NCBI RefSeq assembly: GCF_000372825.1
Contig: NZ_KB910516.1
Location: 3,825,825 to 3,889,824, forward strand
Source of the DNA: Methylobacterium sp. 77
GTDB taxonomy: Bacteria > Pseudomonadota > Alphaproteobacteria > Rhizobiales > Beijerinckiaceae
Length of the DNA stretch: 64,000 nucleotides
Direction: 5' to 3'
The notes under the pieces were generated by a model. The model had not been told where the DNA came from. It did no database searches and worked only from the letters and a program-made list of their open reading frames with translations. Made by a program: the position numbers and the translations under genes. Shown here one piece after another: positions 44,484 to 53,437 of this stretch (position 1 is its first letter; each line of letters starts with the position of its first letter).

Positions 44484-44829
44484 TCACTGCCTGAAGGACA
44501 AGGAGGGTGTTTCGATCTCGCGGTGAACGGCCAAATGGGCCTTCGCCTCCAATGCGAGAGGCCGCCGTGCCTCCTCGATCTCGGCTCCGGCCAGGGCCGA
44601 GCTCGATGTCCTTCGGTCGGGTGTTATGACCCTCGATCAGGTTGGAATAGTAGCAGTTCATCATCCGGACGAACTCGGCGAGCTCCTTCCCGGAACCGGG
44701 ATGAAGCGCGCTGCCGAGGTCGACGGAAGCGGCATGAATGTCAGTCGCCAGATCCGCGAGGATGCGCGGGATGTCGGATTCGAAATAGCACGGCTCGATC
44801 CGCGAGGGCGTTTCCAGAAGGTCCGTCAT
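44484..44829 (-). pseudogene. Fic-family protein remnant (N-terminal domain only, frameshifted)
   Basis: From an ATG at 44829 the minus strand encodes a Fic N-terminal region ending in FVRMMNCYYSNLIEGHNTRPKDIE, the signature that precedes the Fic core. Near 44600 (GAGCTCGG) the frame is lost. A +1 shift restores family-like sequence SALAGAEIEEARRPLALEAK, then AHLAVHREIE, which runs to a TGA at 44484. The catalytic Fic motif HPFxxGNGR is absent altogether, and a dispersed repeat lies immediately beyond. It is therefore a broken AMP-transferase/toxin-type gene. No antitoxin is visible. An intact short product from the first frame would be about 75 Fic-like residues plus an unrelated tail. Confidence 0.75.
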
Positions 44830-45046
44830 TCCTGCCGGTCGTCGCGTTCGAAGAAGCTGATTTTTGACAGTACGTTACACCGATATCCATCTCAACTTTG
44901 CCGATTCCGGCCGCCGATGTCGGTGACGAGCGGGCTGGCGTCCTCACCGTGAGGGGTGTGCACGGTTCCCTCCAACTGTCCGCCGCCGTGACATCCATCC
45001 CTGGACGGCGGGCGCGCCACCGCTAAGTTCGTTCTGCGGACACCGA

Positions 45047-47002
45047 ATGCGTCCAAGCTCTTCGCGGAAGGATCGCCCATTGGCCCATCGGGATTTGGCC
45101 CATGAGGCGCCTGCAGAGAGCAGGGGGGCGCCGCGCGCCAACCTGCCCATGCTGCTCGGGGCGCTCGGCATCGTCTACGGCGATATCGGCACCAGTCCGC
45201 TCTATGCCTTCAAGGAAGCGGTGCGGGCGGCGAGCGGCGGAGCACCGCCCGCGCCCATCGCCGTCATCGGCGCGGTGTCGCTGATCTTCTGGGCGCTGAT
45301 CCTCATCGTCTCGCTGAAATACGCCGTGCTGATCCTGCGGGCCGACAACAAGGGCGAGGGCGGCATCGTCGCCATGCTGGCGTTGCTGGGCGCCCGCCAC
45401 GCCAAGCCCGGCACGCGCCAGGCGGCACTCCTCGTGGTCGGCCTCGTCGGCGCCGCCCTGCTCTACGGCGACGGCGCCATCACCCCGGCGATCTCGGTGC
45501 TGAGCGCGGTGGAAGGCCTCAAGGTGGCGGCTCCGGGACTCGACCATCTCGTCCTGCCGATCACCATCGCGATCCTGGTCGGGCTGTTTCTGGTGCAGAG
45601 CAAAGGCGTGGCCTTCATCGGTCGCATCTTCGGCCCGGTGATGGTGGTGTGGTTCATCGTCCTCGCCCTCCTCGGCCTGGGCGGCATCTGGCACGCGCCT
45701 CAGATCCTCGGCGCCCTCAACCCCTGGCGCGCGGTGGATTTCCTCGTCCATGCGGGCTGGCACGTGAGCTTCGCCATGTTGGGCGCGGCCTTCCTCGCCG
45801 TCACCGGCGGCGAGGCGATGTATGCCGATCTCGGCCATTTCGGCGCCAAGCCGATCCGCGTCGCCTGGTTCGGCCTCGTCCTGCCGGCCCTCGTCATCCA
45901 TTACTTCGGCCAGGGCGGCCTGTTGCTGGTGGAGCCCGGCGCCATCGAGAACCCGTTCTACCGCCTGAGCCCGGACTGGGCCTATTACCCGCTGATCGCG
46001 CTGGCGACGCTCGCCACCGTCATCGCCTCGCAGGCCATCGTCTCGGGCGTGTTCTCGCTCACCCAACAATCGATCCAGCTCGGCTTCCTGCCGCCCATGC
46101 GGGTGGTCCACACCGCGCGCGACGAGCGCGGCCAGATCTACGTGCCGGTGATCAATTGGCTGATGGCGGCGGCGACGCTGACCGCCGTCCTCACCTTCGG
46201 ATCGTCCGACAAGCTGGCGGGCGCCTACGGCATCGCCGTGTCCTCGCTCATGGCGATCACCACCCTGCTCGCCGCCCTGGTGGCGCTGAAATGGGGCTAC
46301 AACCCCATCGCGGTCGTCGCCGTCAACGGCTTCTTCCTCGTCATCGATCTCGTCTTCCTCGGCGCCAACAGCGTGAAGCTGTTCGAGGGCGGCTGGTTTC
46401 CGCTGGTCCTCGCCGGCTTCGTCGCCTTCCTGATGCTGACCTGGCGCAAGGGGAACCTCCTGGTGGAGGATGCCCGCGTGACGCTGCGGCAGCCCGAGGC
46501 GCAGTTCATCGAGCAATTGCGCCGCGAGCCTCCGATCACCCTGCCGGGCAACGCCGCCTTCCTGTCCTCGGCGACGAGCGGCATTCCGCTTCACCTGTCG
46601 CGCTTCGTCGAGCGCAGCCATGCCCTGCACAAGCGCATCCTGATCGTCACCGCGCTCTACGAGGAAGCGCCGAGCATTCCGCGCGACAAGCGGGCCGAGG
46701 TCACGCAGATCACGCCCGACATCTTCCGCCTCGTCCTGCATTACGGCTTCATGGAGGATGCCTCGATTCCCGACGGCCTGCGCTGCGCCGTGGAAAGCGG
46801 CACGCTGCCGAAGGATTTTCTCGACGATCTGACGATCTTCATCGGCCACGAGACCATCATCCCGAAGAGCGACGACCGGGGCATGGCGACGTGGCGCGAG
46901 ACCATCTTCGCCTTCCTCCTGCGCAACGCGGAAACCACCGGCGCCCAGTTCTGCATCCCCACCCGCCAGCTCGTGGAAGTCGGCACCGAGATCGAGATCT
47001 GA
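45047..47002 (+). CDS. kup: Potassium uptake protein, KUP/HAK family
   Basis: Kup is a proton-coupled potassium importer of the inner membrane. The 651-residue protein has the signature GIVYGDIGTSPLYAFKEA at the first helix, KYAVLILRADNKGEGGI, LLYGDGAITPAISVLSAVEG, about 12 membrane segments to residue 460, and a soluble C-terminal domain ending RQLVEVGTEIEI. The ATG at 45047 has no strong ribosome site. A TTG 11 codons later (45080) has GGAAGGA seven bases upstream and may be the true start. No regulatory partner is adjacent. Confidence 0.95.
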   Translation: MRPSSSRKDRPLAHRDLAHEAPAESRGAPRANLPMLLGALGIVYGDIGTSPLYAFKEAVRAASGGAPPAPIAVIGAVSLIFWALILIVSLKYAVLILRADNKGEGGIVAMLALLGARHAKPGTRQAALLVVGLVGAALLYGDGAITPAISVLSAVEGLKVAAPGLDHLVLPITIAILVGLFLVQSKGVAFIGRIFGPVMVVWFIVLALLGLGGIWHAPQILGALNPWRAVDFLVHAGWHVSFAMLGAAFLAVTGGEAMYADLGHFGAKPIRVAWFGLVLPALVIHYFGQGGLLLVEPGAIENPFYRLSPDWAYYPLIALATLATVIASQAIVSGVFSLTQQSIQLGFLPPMRVVHTARDERGQIYVPVINWLMAAATLTAVLTFGSSDKLAGAYGIAVSSLMAITTLLAALVALKWGYNPIAVVAVNGFFLVIDLVFLGANSVKLFEGGWFPLVLAGFVAFLMLTWRKGNLLVEDARVTLRQPEAQFIEQLRREPPITLPGNAAFLSSATSGIPLHLSRFVERSHALHKRILIVTALYEEAPSIPRDKRAEVTQITPDIFRLVLHYGFMEDASIPDGLRCAVESGTLPKDFLDDLTIFIGHETIIPKSDDRGMATWRETIFAFLLRNAETTGAQFCIPTRQLVEVGTEIEI

Positions 47003-47209
47003 CCGTCCGGCGTTGCGATATCGGGCTCCCGCCGCTTTCGCGCGCGAGAGTAGCGAGAGTAGGAGCCTGATGCAGCCCGGCATCGTTCCGCCCTCGCATC
47101 GACGATCGTGCCACCGATCGACCGGCTACCCTTGCGTCCGGCGTCCCAGCGTCCCAAAGACCGGTTGGCCCCACCCTCCCATGTCCAGCCGGTCGCAGGA
47201 CCGTTTTCC

Positions 47210-48358
47210 ATGACCGATCCCTCCCCCGCCTTGGCCTTGCGGCTGCGTCAGCAAGCGCTCCTCTCAGATTTCGGCGTCGAGGCCCTGCGGGCGACCGAGC
47301 TCCTGCCGCTGCTGCATCGCGCCGTCGAGCTCTGTGCGGAAGGCATGAAGGCGGAATTCTGCAAGGCCCTGGAATATCGCAAGGAGCAGGATTGCCTGCT
47401 GGTCTGTGCCGGTGTGGGCTGGGACGCGGACGTCGTCGGCAAGGCCACGGTGGGAGCCGACCTCGCCTCCCCGGCCGGCTACGCCCTGAAGACCGGCAAG
47501 CCCGTGATCTCGAACCACCTGCAGGCGGAGACCCGGTTCCACACGCCCCAGATCATGGCCGACCACGGCATCAGGCGGGCGATCAACGTGCTCATCGCCA
47601 ACCGCGACGGGCATTACGGCGTGCTCGAAGTGGATGACACCCGCGAAGGCAAGTTCGAGGAGGCGGACATCGCCTTCATGCAGGGCTTCGCCAACCTCCT
47701 CGGCGGCGCCATCGAGCGGCAGCGTGGCGAGGCGAGGCTCAAGGCCGCCCTGGAACGCCAGGATCTCCTGTCCCGCGAGATGAGCCACCGGGTGAAGAAC
47801 AGCCTCGCCGTGGTCGCCGGGTTCCTGGCCCTCCAGGCCCGTGGCTCGGACGACGAGAAGGTGAAGGAGGCTCTCGTCGATGCGCGCACCCGCGTCGAGG
47901 CCGTGGCCGCGGTCCACGACCAGCTCTGGCGTCAGCCGACGCTCGGCGCCATCGACGTCGCCGGCTTCCTCGAAGCGCTCAGCGGCAAGCTGCAGGAGAA
48001 CGCCCAGCGTCACTTGATTCGCTGCGACGCGGTCCGCCTCGACATCCCGGCCGATCTCGCGATTCCGCTGGGTCTCTTCGTCAACGAGCTCGTCACCAAC
48101 GCGATCAAATACGCCTATCCCGACGGCGAAGGCGAGATCCGGGTCACCGCCCGCCCGCATCCCGAGGGGGGCCTGATCATCGGCGTCGCCGATGACGGCG
48201 CCGGCCTGCCGGACGGGTTCGACCCCACCGAGGCCCGCAGCGCGAGCCTCGGCATGCGCATCATCAACAATCTCGGCCGCCAGCTCGGTGGTCCGCTCAC
48301 CGTCGCGCCCGACGTGAAGGGCGCGCATTTCACCCTGAGGATGGCGCTGCCGTCGTAG
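47210..48358 (+). CDS. GAF-domain sensor histidine kinase (HWE/HisKA_2 type)
   Basis: The 382-residue protein has an N-terminal GAF domain (about 20-175; VCAGVGWDADVVGKATVGAD and HGIRRAINVLI), a short coiled linker, the phospho-acceptor helix EMSHRVKNSLAVVAGFL near 190, and a HATPase domain with NELVTNAIKYAYPDGEGE and GVADDGAGLPDGF. The HRVKN phosphobox and the N-box put it in the HWE/HisKA_2 group common in alphaproteobacteria. No membrane segment is present, so it is a soluble sensor. No cognate regulator is adjacent. The ATG at 47210 starts the conserved part; an in-frame ATG at 47108 adds a basic leader. Confidence 0.92.
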   Translation: MTDPSPALALRLRQQALLSDFGVEALRATELLPLLHRAVELCAEGMKAEFCKALEYRKEQDCLLVCAGVGWDADVVGKATVGADLASPAGYALKTGKPVISNHLQAETRFHTPQIMADHGIRRAINVLIANRDGHYGVLEVDDTREGKFEEADIAFMQGFANLLGGAIERQRGEARLKAALERQDLLSREMSHRVKNSLAVVAGFLALQARGSDDEKVKEALVDARTRVEAVAAVHDQLWRQPTLGAIDVAGFLEALSGKLQENAQRHLIRCDAVRLDIPADLAIPLGLFVNELVTNAIKYAYPDGEGEIRVTARPHPEGGLIIGVADDGAGLPDGFDPTEARSASLGMRIINNLGRQLGGPLTVAPDVKGAHFTLRMALPS

Positions 48359-48439
48359 GGGACATCGCTTGGCGGCCGGCGCGAGGCGCCCGCCTCCGGA
48401 TGGCGGAAGCGAAGCGCGCGATGGGTGTCGTCGGTCGGA

Positions 48440-49975
48440 TCAGACCAGCCCGAGCTTCTGGGCGAGGCCGATGCGCTGGAGCTTGCCGGTGGCGCCCTTC
48501 GGGATCTCCTCGAGGAAGATGATCTTGGCCGGCACCTTGAACGGGGCGAGGCGCTCCGAGGCGAAGCTGCGCAGTTCCTTTTCCGACAGGGCGTCGTGGC
48601 CCTCGCGCAGGACGATGGCCGCGACCACGTCCTCGCCGAGCTTGTCGTGCGGCATCGCGAAGGTGATGCATTGCGACACGGCGGGGTGGTCCATCAAGAT
48701 CTCGTCGACCTCGCGGGGGGAGATCTTCTCGCCGCCGCGATTGATGATCTCCTTCAGGCGCCCGGTGATCGAGAGGTAGCCCTCGGGCGAGAGGGTGCCC
48801 TGGTCGCCGGTGCGGAACCAGCCCTGGGGGGTGAAGGCGTCGGCATTGGCCTTCTCGTTGTTCTCGTAGCCCGCCATCACGTTGTCGCCGCGGATCACGA
48901 TCTCACCGGTCTCGCCGGCGGGAAGCGGCTCGCCGTCATGGTCGACGATGGCGATCTCGGGGCCGGCGGCGATGCCCACCGAGCCGGCGTAATGCGGCCG
49001 GGGCGGCAGCGGGTTCGAGGCCATCTGGTGAGCGGCCTCGGTCATGCCGTAGGCCTCCAGCAGCGGCGCGCCGAACACATCCTCGATCTCCTTCATCACC
49101 TGCGGCGGCATCGAGGAGGAGGAAGAGCGGATGAAGCGCAGCGGGTTGGCCTCGATCACGTCCTTGTTGCGGGCCGCGCGACCGAGGATGGCCTGATGCA
49201 TGGTCGGCACCGCCGTGTACCAGGTCGGGCGGACCTCACCCATCCAGCCGAAGAATTTCAGGGCGTTGAAGCCCGGCGTGCAGCACACCTGTCCCCCTGC
49301 CGAGAGCGGCGCCAGGATGCCGGCGATCAGGCCGTGGATGTGGAACAGCGGCATGATGTTGAGGCCGCGATCCTCGGCGGTGAAGGCGACGGTGGTGCGG
49401 ATGTTGCGCGCCGAGGCGCAGACATTCGACTGTTTCAGCGGCACGATCTTCGGGCGCGACGTGGTGCCCGAGGTGTGGAGCACGAGGCCGATATCGTCCG
49501 GCTCGGCCGGGCCGCCCCGTGCCGCCGGCGTCGCAGCGCGGTCGGGAAAGGCGAGGGTGAAGCTGCCCGCGCCCTGTTCCGGCGTCGGCGTCAGTCGCAC
49601 CACCGGCACGCCGAGCTTCTCGGCCACCGCGACCGCCGGGCTCTGCGAGCCGTCCGCTGCCACCAGCAGCTTGGCGTTGAGATCGGTCAGGTAGAATTCG
49701 AACTCGTCCGCCTTGTAGGCCGGGTTGAGCGGCGCCGAGGTGGTCCCGGCCGCGATCGCCATGAAGGCGGCGGCCATTTCCGGCCCGTTATCGAGGACGA
49801 TGGCGACCCGGTCGCCCCGGCCGATGCCCTGCGCGTTGAGGGCCGCGATGGTCTGCTCCGTCAAGGCCCGCAGGGCGCCGAAGGTCAGCGGCACGCCACC
49901 GGGGCTCGACAGGGCGGTGGCGTCGTCGGCGCCGGCCTGGATCAGGGCGTGGAGGGTGGTGGCGGGCTCGGCCAT
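48440..49975 (-). CDS. Oxalyl-CoA synthetase (oxalate-CoA ligase)
   Basis: The 511-residue AMP-forming ligase matches the plant AAE3/yeast Pcs60 type oxalyl-CoA synthetases. Shared segments include APLNPAYKADEFEFYLTDLN, LHTSGTTSRPK (P-loop), PLFHIHGL, TWYTAVPTMHQAIL, LRFIRSSSSSMPP, EAYGMTEAAHQMASNPLPP and the final lysine in PKGATGKLQR. It would convert oxalate, ATP and CoA to oxalyl-CoA. The ATG at 49975 has GAGGAG upstream. It is the last gene of the run oxlT - FAH - panE2-like - this gene, which strongly supports oxalate as substrate. Confidence 0.88.
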   Translation of the reverse strand: MAEPATTLHALIQAGADDATALSSPGGVPLTFGALRALTEQTIAALNAQGIGRGDRVAIVLDNGPEMAAAFMAIAAGTTSAPLNPAYKADEFEFYLTDLNAKLLVAADGSQSPAVAVAEKLGVPVVRLTPTPEQGAGSFTLAFPDRAATPAARGGPAEPDDIGLVLHTSGTTSRPKIVPLKQSNVCASARNIRTTVAFTAEDRGLNIMPLFHIHGLIAGILAPLSAGGQVCCTPGFNALKFFGWMGEVRPTWYTAVPTMHQAILGRAARNKDVIEANPLRFIRSSSSSMPPQVMKEIEDVFGAPLLEAYGMTEAAHQMASNPLPPRPHYAGSVGIAAGPEIAIVDHDGEPLPAGETGEIVIRGDNVMAGYENNEKANADAFTPQGWFRTGDQGTLSPEGYLSITGRLKEIINRGGEKISPREVDEILMDHPAVSQCITFAMPHDKLGEDVVAAIVLREGHDALSEKELRSFASERLAPFKVPAKIIFLEEIPKGATGKLQRIGLAQKLGLV

Positions 49976-50089
49976 GGCGAAAATCTCCTCATCGTCGTTT
50001 GCCTTCGCGGTCTCGAAGGCGGTCCGCCGCGTGGGGAGCGGCACATGTTCACGCGTGTCGGCGATCGGGAATCGCCGGGGAATCGGTGG

Positions 50090-51100
50090 TCAGTCGCTTG
50101 CGATGGAGAGGCGCCCCCGCGCACGGTCCAGGCTCTGGGAGAGCAGCCGCATCAGGGCATAGACGGTGCCGATATGCGGGGTCGGGGTGTCGGTGAGGCG
50201 GCCGAGTTCGATGATCGAGCCGACGAGGGCTTCGAGCTCGATCGGACGGCCTGCCTCCACGTCCTGCAGCATCGAGGTCTTGTGCGCGCCGACCTTCTCG
50301 GCCCCGGCGATGCGCCGTTCGATTCCGAGCTTGAAGGTCACGCCGAGCTTGTTCGCGATGATCTCGGCCTCGCGCATCATGTCGGCGGCGAGCGCCCGCG
50401 TCTCCGGGAACTGGCAGATATCCACGAGGGTGGCGTGGGCGAGGGCGGAGATCGGGTTGAAGCTGAGATTGCCCCAGAGCTTTAGCCAGATCTCGGCGCG
50501 GATGTCGCTCGTCACCGGCGCGCGGAAGCCGGCCTTGATCAGGAGCTGGGCGAGCGCCTGCACCCGTGGGCTCATGGAACCGTCGAGTTCGCCGAGACCG
50601 AAGCGGTGGCCCTCGATCACCTGGACGACGCCGGGCTCGGTGAGCACGGCCGCCGGGTAGACCACCGAGCCGATGACGCGCTTCGGGTCGAGATACTCGG
50701 CGATCTGGCGGCCCGGATCGGCGGTTTCGAGATGCGTGCCGGTGAGCTCGCCGCCATGGCCGCCCGAGAAGTACCACCACGGGATGCCGTTCTGCATGGT
50801 CACGACGATGGTGTCGGGGCCGATGAGGTGGTGGAGGTCGGCCGCGATCGGCCCGACCTGATGCGCCTTCACGGTGAGCAGCACGACGTCATGGACGCCG
50901 GCCTCCTCCATGGATTTCGTGGCCTTGAGGTTGGTCACGTGGATCTCGGAGCCGTTCTCCTCGATCAGCCGCATGCCGTTGGAGCGGATGGCGTCGAGGT
51001 TGGGGCCGCGCGCGATGAAGGTGACGTCCTCGCCGATATTCGCGAGCCGAACCCCCAGAAATCCGCCGATGGCGCCTGCGCCGACGATCGCGATGCTCAT
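50090..51100 (-). CDS. Ketopantoate reductase-family protein, likely oxalyl-CoA reductase (PanE2 type)
   Basis: The 336-residue protein has the NADP-binding start IAIVGAGAIGGFLGVRLA, TVKAHQVGPIAADL, TMQNGIPWWYF, the catalytic lysine region IWLKLWGNLSFNPISAL and KTSMLQDVEAGRPIELEALV of the PanE fold. By sequence alone it would be called 2-dehydropantoate reductase. In Methylobacterium extorquens a gene named panE2 encodes an oxalyl-CoA reductase yielding glyoxylate (established), and this copy sits between an FAH gene and oxalyl-CoA synthetase. I infer the same role here. The alternative is true ketopantoate reduction. Confidence 0.82.
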   Translation of the reverse strand: MSIAIVGAGAIGGFLGVRLANIGEDVTFIARGPNLDAIRSNGMRLIEENGSEIHVTNLKATKSMEEAGVHDVVLLTVKAHQVGPIAADLHHLIGPDTIVVTMQNGIPWWYFSGGHGGELTGTHLETADPGRQIAEYLDPKRVIGSVVYPAAVLTEPGVVQVIEGHRFGLGELDGSMSPRVQALAQLLIKAGFRAPVTSDIRAEIWLKLWGNLSFNPISALAHATLVDICQFPETRALAADMMREAEIIANKLGVTFKLGIERRIAGAEKVGAHKTSMLQDVEAGRPIELEALVGSIIELGRLTDTPTPHIGTVYALMRLLSQSLDRARGRLSIASD

Positions 51101-51149
51101 GCTGGTCTTCCTAATTGTCCGGATGCCGTGTCGGTCTGGTTCGTGCGGT

Positions 51150-51914
51150 TCATGAGAAGCGGTTCGACAGGATTCCGATCCCTTCGATCTCCACCTCGAC
51201 GGTAGCGCCCTTCGGGATCGGGCCGGAGCCGTTGGAGGTGCCGCAGGCGATGACGTCGCCGGGCTCCAGTGTCATGCCCCGCGACACCATGGCGACGATC
51301 TCGTGGGGACGGAAGATCATGTCGGAGAGGGGATAGGTCTGGCGCTCGCGCCCGTTCACCCGGACCTTCACCGAGAGCGTCTCGGGATCGATGTCGGTGG
51401 CGATGGCGGGGCCGAATGGACCGAACCCGTCGAGACCCTTGGAGCGCGTCCATTGCGCGAAGCTCGGATCGGCCTTCAGGATTTCGAGCGCGGTCACGTC
51501 GTTCACGCAGGTGTAGCCGAAGATGTGGTCGCGGGCCCGGTCCGGATCGAGGTCGCGGCCCCGTTTGCCGATGACGATGCCGAGTTCGCCCTCGAACAGG
51601 ATGCGCCCGGCGCAATCCGGCACGGCGATCTCCGCTCCACTGGGGCGGTAGGTGTTGGCCGGCTTGAGCAGGAACAGCGGGGCGACCGGAGGGGTCAGGC
51701 CCTGTTTCTCGGCCATGGCGGAGAAGTTGTTCCACAAGGCGATGACCTTGCTCGGCCGGCACGGCAGATCGAGGACGACGGCGCCGAGGGGGAGGGTTTC
51801 CCCGGTCGGCCGAGGCGCGTCGAACAGGTCGCCCTCGTGCACGACGACCTCGTCGCCATCGAGGCGGCCGAAGCCGCCGATTCCGTTGTGACGATATCCG
51901 ATCCAGCGGGCCAT
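51150..51914 (-). CDS. Fumarylacetoacetate hydrolase-family protein
   Basis: The 254-residue protein belongs to the FAH superfamily of metal-dependent hydrolases, isomerases and decarboxylases acting on beta-dicarbonyl or 2-keto acids. Markers are FLLKPANTYRPSGAEI, the metal glutamates in FEGELGIVIGKRGRDL, GYTCVNDVTALEI, and SDMIFRPHEIVAMVSRGMTL then GDVIACGTSNGSG. Its start is three bases beyond the oxlT stop, so it is in the oxalate operon. The substrate is unknown; a role in processing oxaloacetate-like or glyoxylate-derived compounds is a guess. Confidence 0.88.
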   Translation of the reverse strand: MARWIGYRHNGIGGFGRLDGDEVVVHEGDLFDAPRPTGETLPLGAVVLDLPCRPSKVIALWNNFSAMAEKQGLTPPVAPLFLLKPANTYRPSGAEIAVPDCAGRILFEGELGIVIGKRGRDLDPDRARDHIFGYTCVNDVTALEILKADPSFAQWTRSKGLDGFGPFGPAIATDIDPETLSVKVRVNGRERQTYPLSDMIFRPHEIVAMVSRGMTLEPGDVIACGTSNGSGPIPKGATVEVEIEGIGILSNRFS

Positions 51915-51917
51915 GGT

Positions 51918-53225
51918 TCAGACGCTCCGGGCGACGACGCGAGCCCGCCACGGCTTGAGGACGGCGATGGCGAGGAGGGATGCGAGGATGTTGGCGCCTG
52001 CTGCGACGAGGAAGACGCCGTCCCAGCTTCCGGTGCTCTGCTGGAGGTAGTTGGCGACGGGGACGAGGAGGGCGGCGGTGCCCTTGGCGGTGTAGAGCAG
52101 TCCGGCATTGGTGGCGGCGAACTTGGTGCCGAACGTGTCGGTGCAGGTCGAGGGGAAGAGGGAGTAGATCTCGCCCCAGGCGAAGAAGACGAAGCCCGAG
52201 AGCAGCACGAACCACAGCGGGTCATGGCCCCAGAGGTAGAGCATGTAGATGCCGAAGCCTTCCATGGCGAAGGCGACGAACATGGTGTTCTCGCGGCCGA
52301 TCTTGTCCGAGACCCAGCCGAAGAACGGGCGGGTCATGCCGTTGAGGACGCGGTCGATGGTGGCGGCGAAGGTGATCGCGACCATGGTGATGCCCATGAT
52401 GGTGACGGGCACCTTGTCGACGCCGATATCGGCGGCGATGGGCTTGAGGTTGGCGGTGATCATCAGGCCGCCGGCGCCGACGATGACGAACATGAAGTAC
52501 ATCAGCCAGAAGATCGGCTGGCGGGCGACTTCGCCGGGGGTGTAGTTGCGCCGGGTCTGGATGATGTTGGCGTTGGCGACGACCTCGGGCACCTGGCCCT
52601 TCTTCGGCGAGGCGAAGAAGAAGGCGAGGATGCAGACGACGAGGCCCTGGCCGATACCGAAGTTGAAGAAGGCGGCCTGGAAGCCGTGATCGGCGATCAT
52701 CCACTGGATCGGGGCGACGGTGAGCGCCGAGCCGGCGCCGAAGCCGGCGGCGATGATGCCGGCGGCCAGACCGCGCTTGTCGGGGAACCATTTCAGGGCC
52801 GAGCCGACGCAGGTGCCGTAGACGGCGCCGGCGCCGATGCCGGCGATGACCTGGCCGAGATAGAACATGTTGAGCGAGGTGGCGTAGGAGTTGATGACCC
52901 AGCCGATGCCGCAGAGCAGGCCACCGAACAGGACGACGACCTTCGGGCCGTACTTGTCGACGAACCAGCCCTCGATCGGGACGAGCCAGGTCTCGAACAG
53001 CACGAACAGGGTGAAGGCCCACTGGATCGCGGCGCGGTCGAAGCCGAACTTCTTCTGGATGTCGGGGACGAAGAACGTCCAGCCGTATTGCAGGTTGGCG
53101 ATCATCACCATGCAGATCACGCCGATCACCAGCTGACCCCAGCGCCCGAACGGCGGTGCGACGGCCGCTCCCGGGGCCGGCACGGTGGTCCCGCCCGAAC
53201 CAGGGGCAGCGGCGCGAACGGTCAT
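51918..53225 (-). CDS. oxlT: Oxalate/formate antiporter-family MFS transporter (OxlT-like)
   Basis: The 435-residue MFS protein resembles Oxalobacter OxlT. It begins its first helix with GVICMVMIANLQYGWTFFV and has KWFPDKRGLAAG after helix 4. It keeps the two charged residues that bind oxalate in OxlT: Arg in GMTRPFFGWVSDKIGREN and Lys in LLYTAKGTAALLVP. About 12 helices are visible. In a respiring methylotroph it may import oxalate by antiport or symport. The ATG at 53225 has GAGGAAG upstream. It is first in the operon and has a palindrome about 55 bp upstream of the ATG. Confidence 0.9.
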   Translation of the reverse strand: MTVRAAAPGSGGTTVPAPGAAVAPPFGRWGQLVIGVICMVMIANLQYGWTFFVPDIQKKFGFDRAAIQWAFTLFVLFETWLVPIEGWFVDKYGPKVVVLFGGLLCGIGWVINSYATSLNMFYLGQVIAGIGAGAVYGTCVGSALKWFPDKRGLAAGIIAAGFGAGSALTVAPIQWMIADHGFQAAFFNFGIGQGLVVCILAFFFASPKKGQVPEVVANANIIQTRRNYTPGEVARQPIFWLMYFMFVIVGAGGLMITANLKPIAADIGVDKVPVTIMGITMVAITFAATIDRVLNGMTRPFFGWVSDKIGRENTMFVAFAMEGFGIYMLYLWGHDPLWFVLLSGFVFFAWGEIYSLFPSTCTDTFGTKFAATNAGLLYTAKGTAALLVPVANYLQQSTGSWDGVFLVAAGANILASLLAIAVLKPWRARVVARSV

Positions 53226-53280
53226 GACCGTCTTCCTCGGTGTCTTGTTGGTTGTTTGCCGAGTTCTAGCCGGGAATATT

Positions 53281-53290
53281 TTGAATTCAA
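53281..53290. promoter_or_regulatory. Palindrome in the oxlT promoter region
   Basis: TTGAATTCAA is a perfect 10-bp palindrome 55 bp upstream of the oxlT ATG. On the minus strand TTGCCA with CAAAAT 17 bases later could be -35/-10 elements, with the palindrome over the -10 area, a typical repressor position. A second 11-bp palindrome (TTCGGTCCGAA) lies at 53313-53323. The rest of 53226-53437 holds no gene. Confidence 0.4.
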
Positions 53291-53437
53291 GAAACATTGC
53301 TGGCAAGACCGGTTCGGTCCGAAACAAAAAATTTGGATCACGTGTATAAAAAATTCAAATGCTTGGCGCTGTGGCTTTCCTGAACAGGGGCCGCGTCCGG
53401 CTTTGTCGGAAAGGATACACTCGGCCGCGCCCGGCGC

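Noticed and set aside
45023..47083. Long minus-strand frame opposite kup
   Set aside because: Composition is Gln/Asp/His/Arg-rich with no recognisable fold; kup on the plus strand has all family motifs.
48425..50485. Long plus-strand frame opposite the oxalyl-CoA synthetase and reductase genes
   Set aside because: Spans two well-supported antisense genes and has no domain; a GC-driven shadow.
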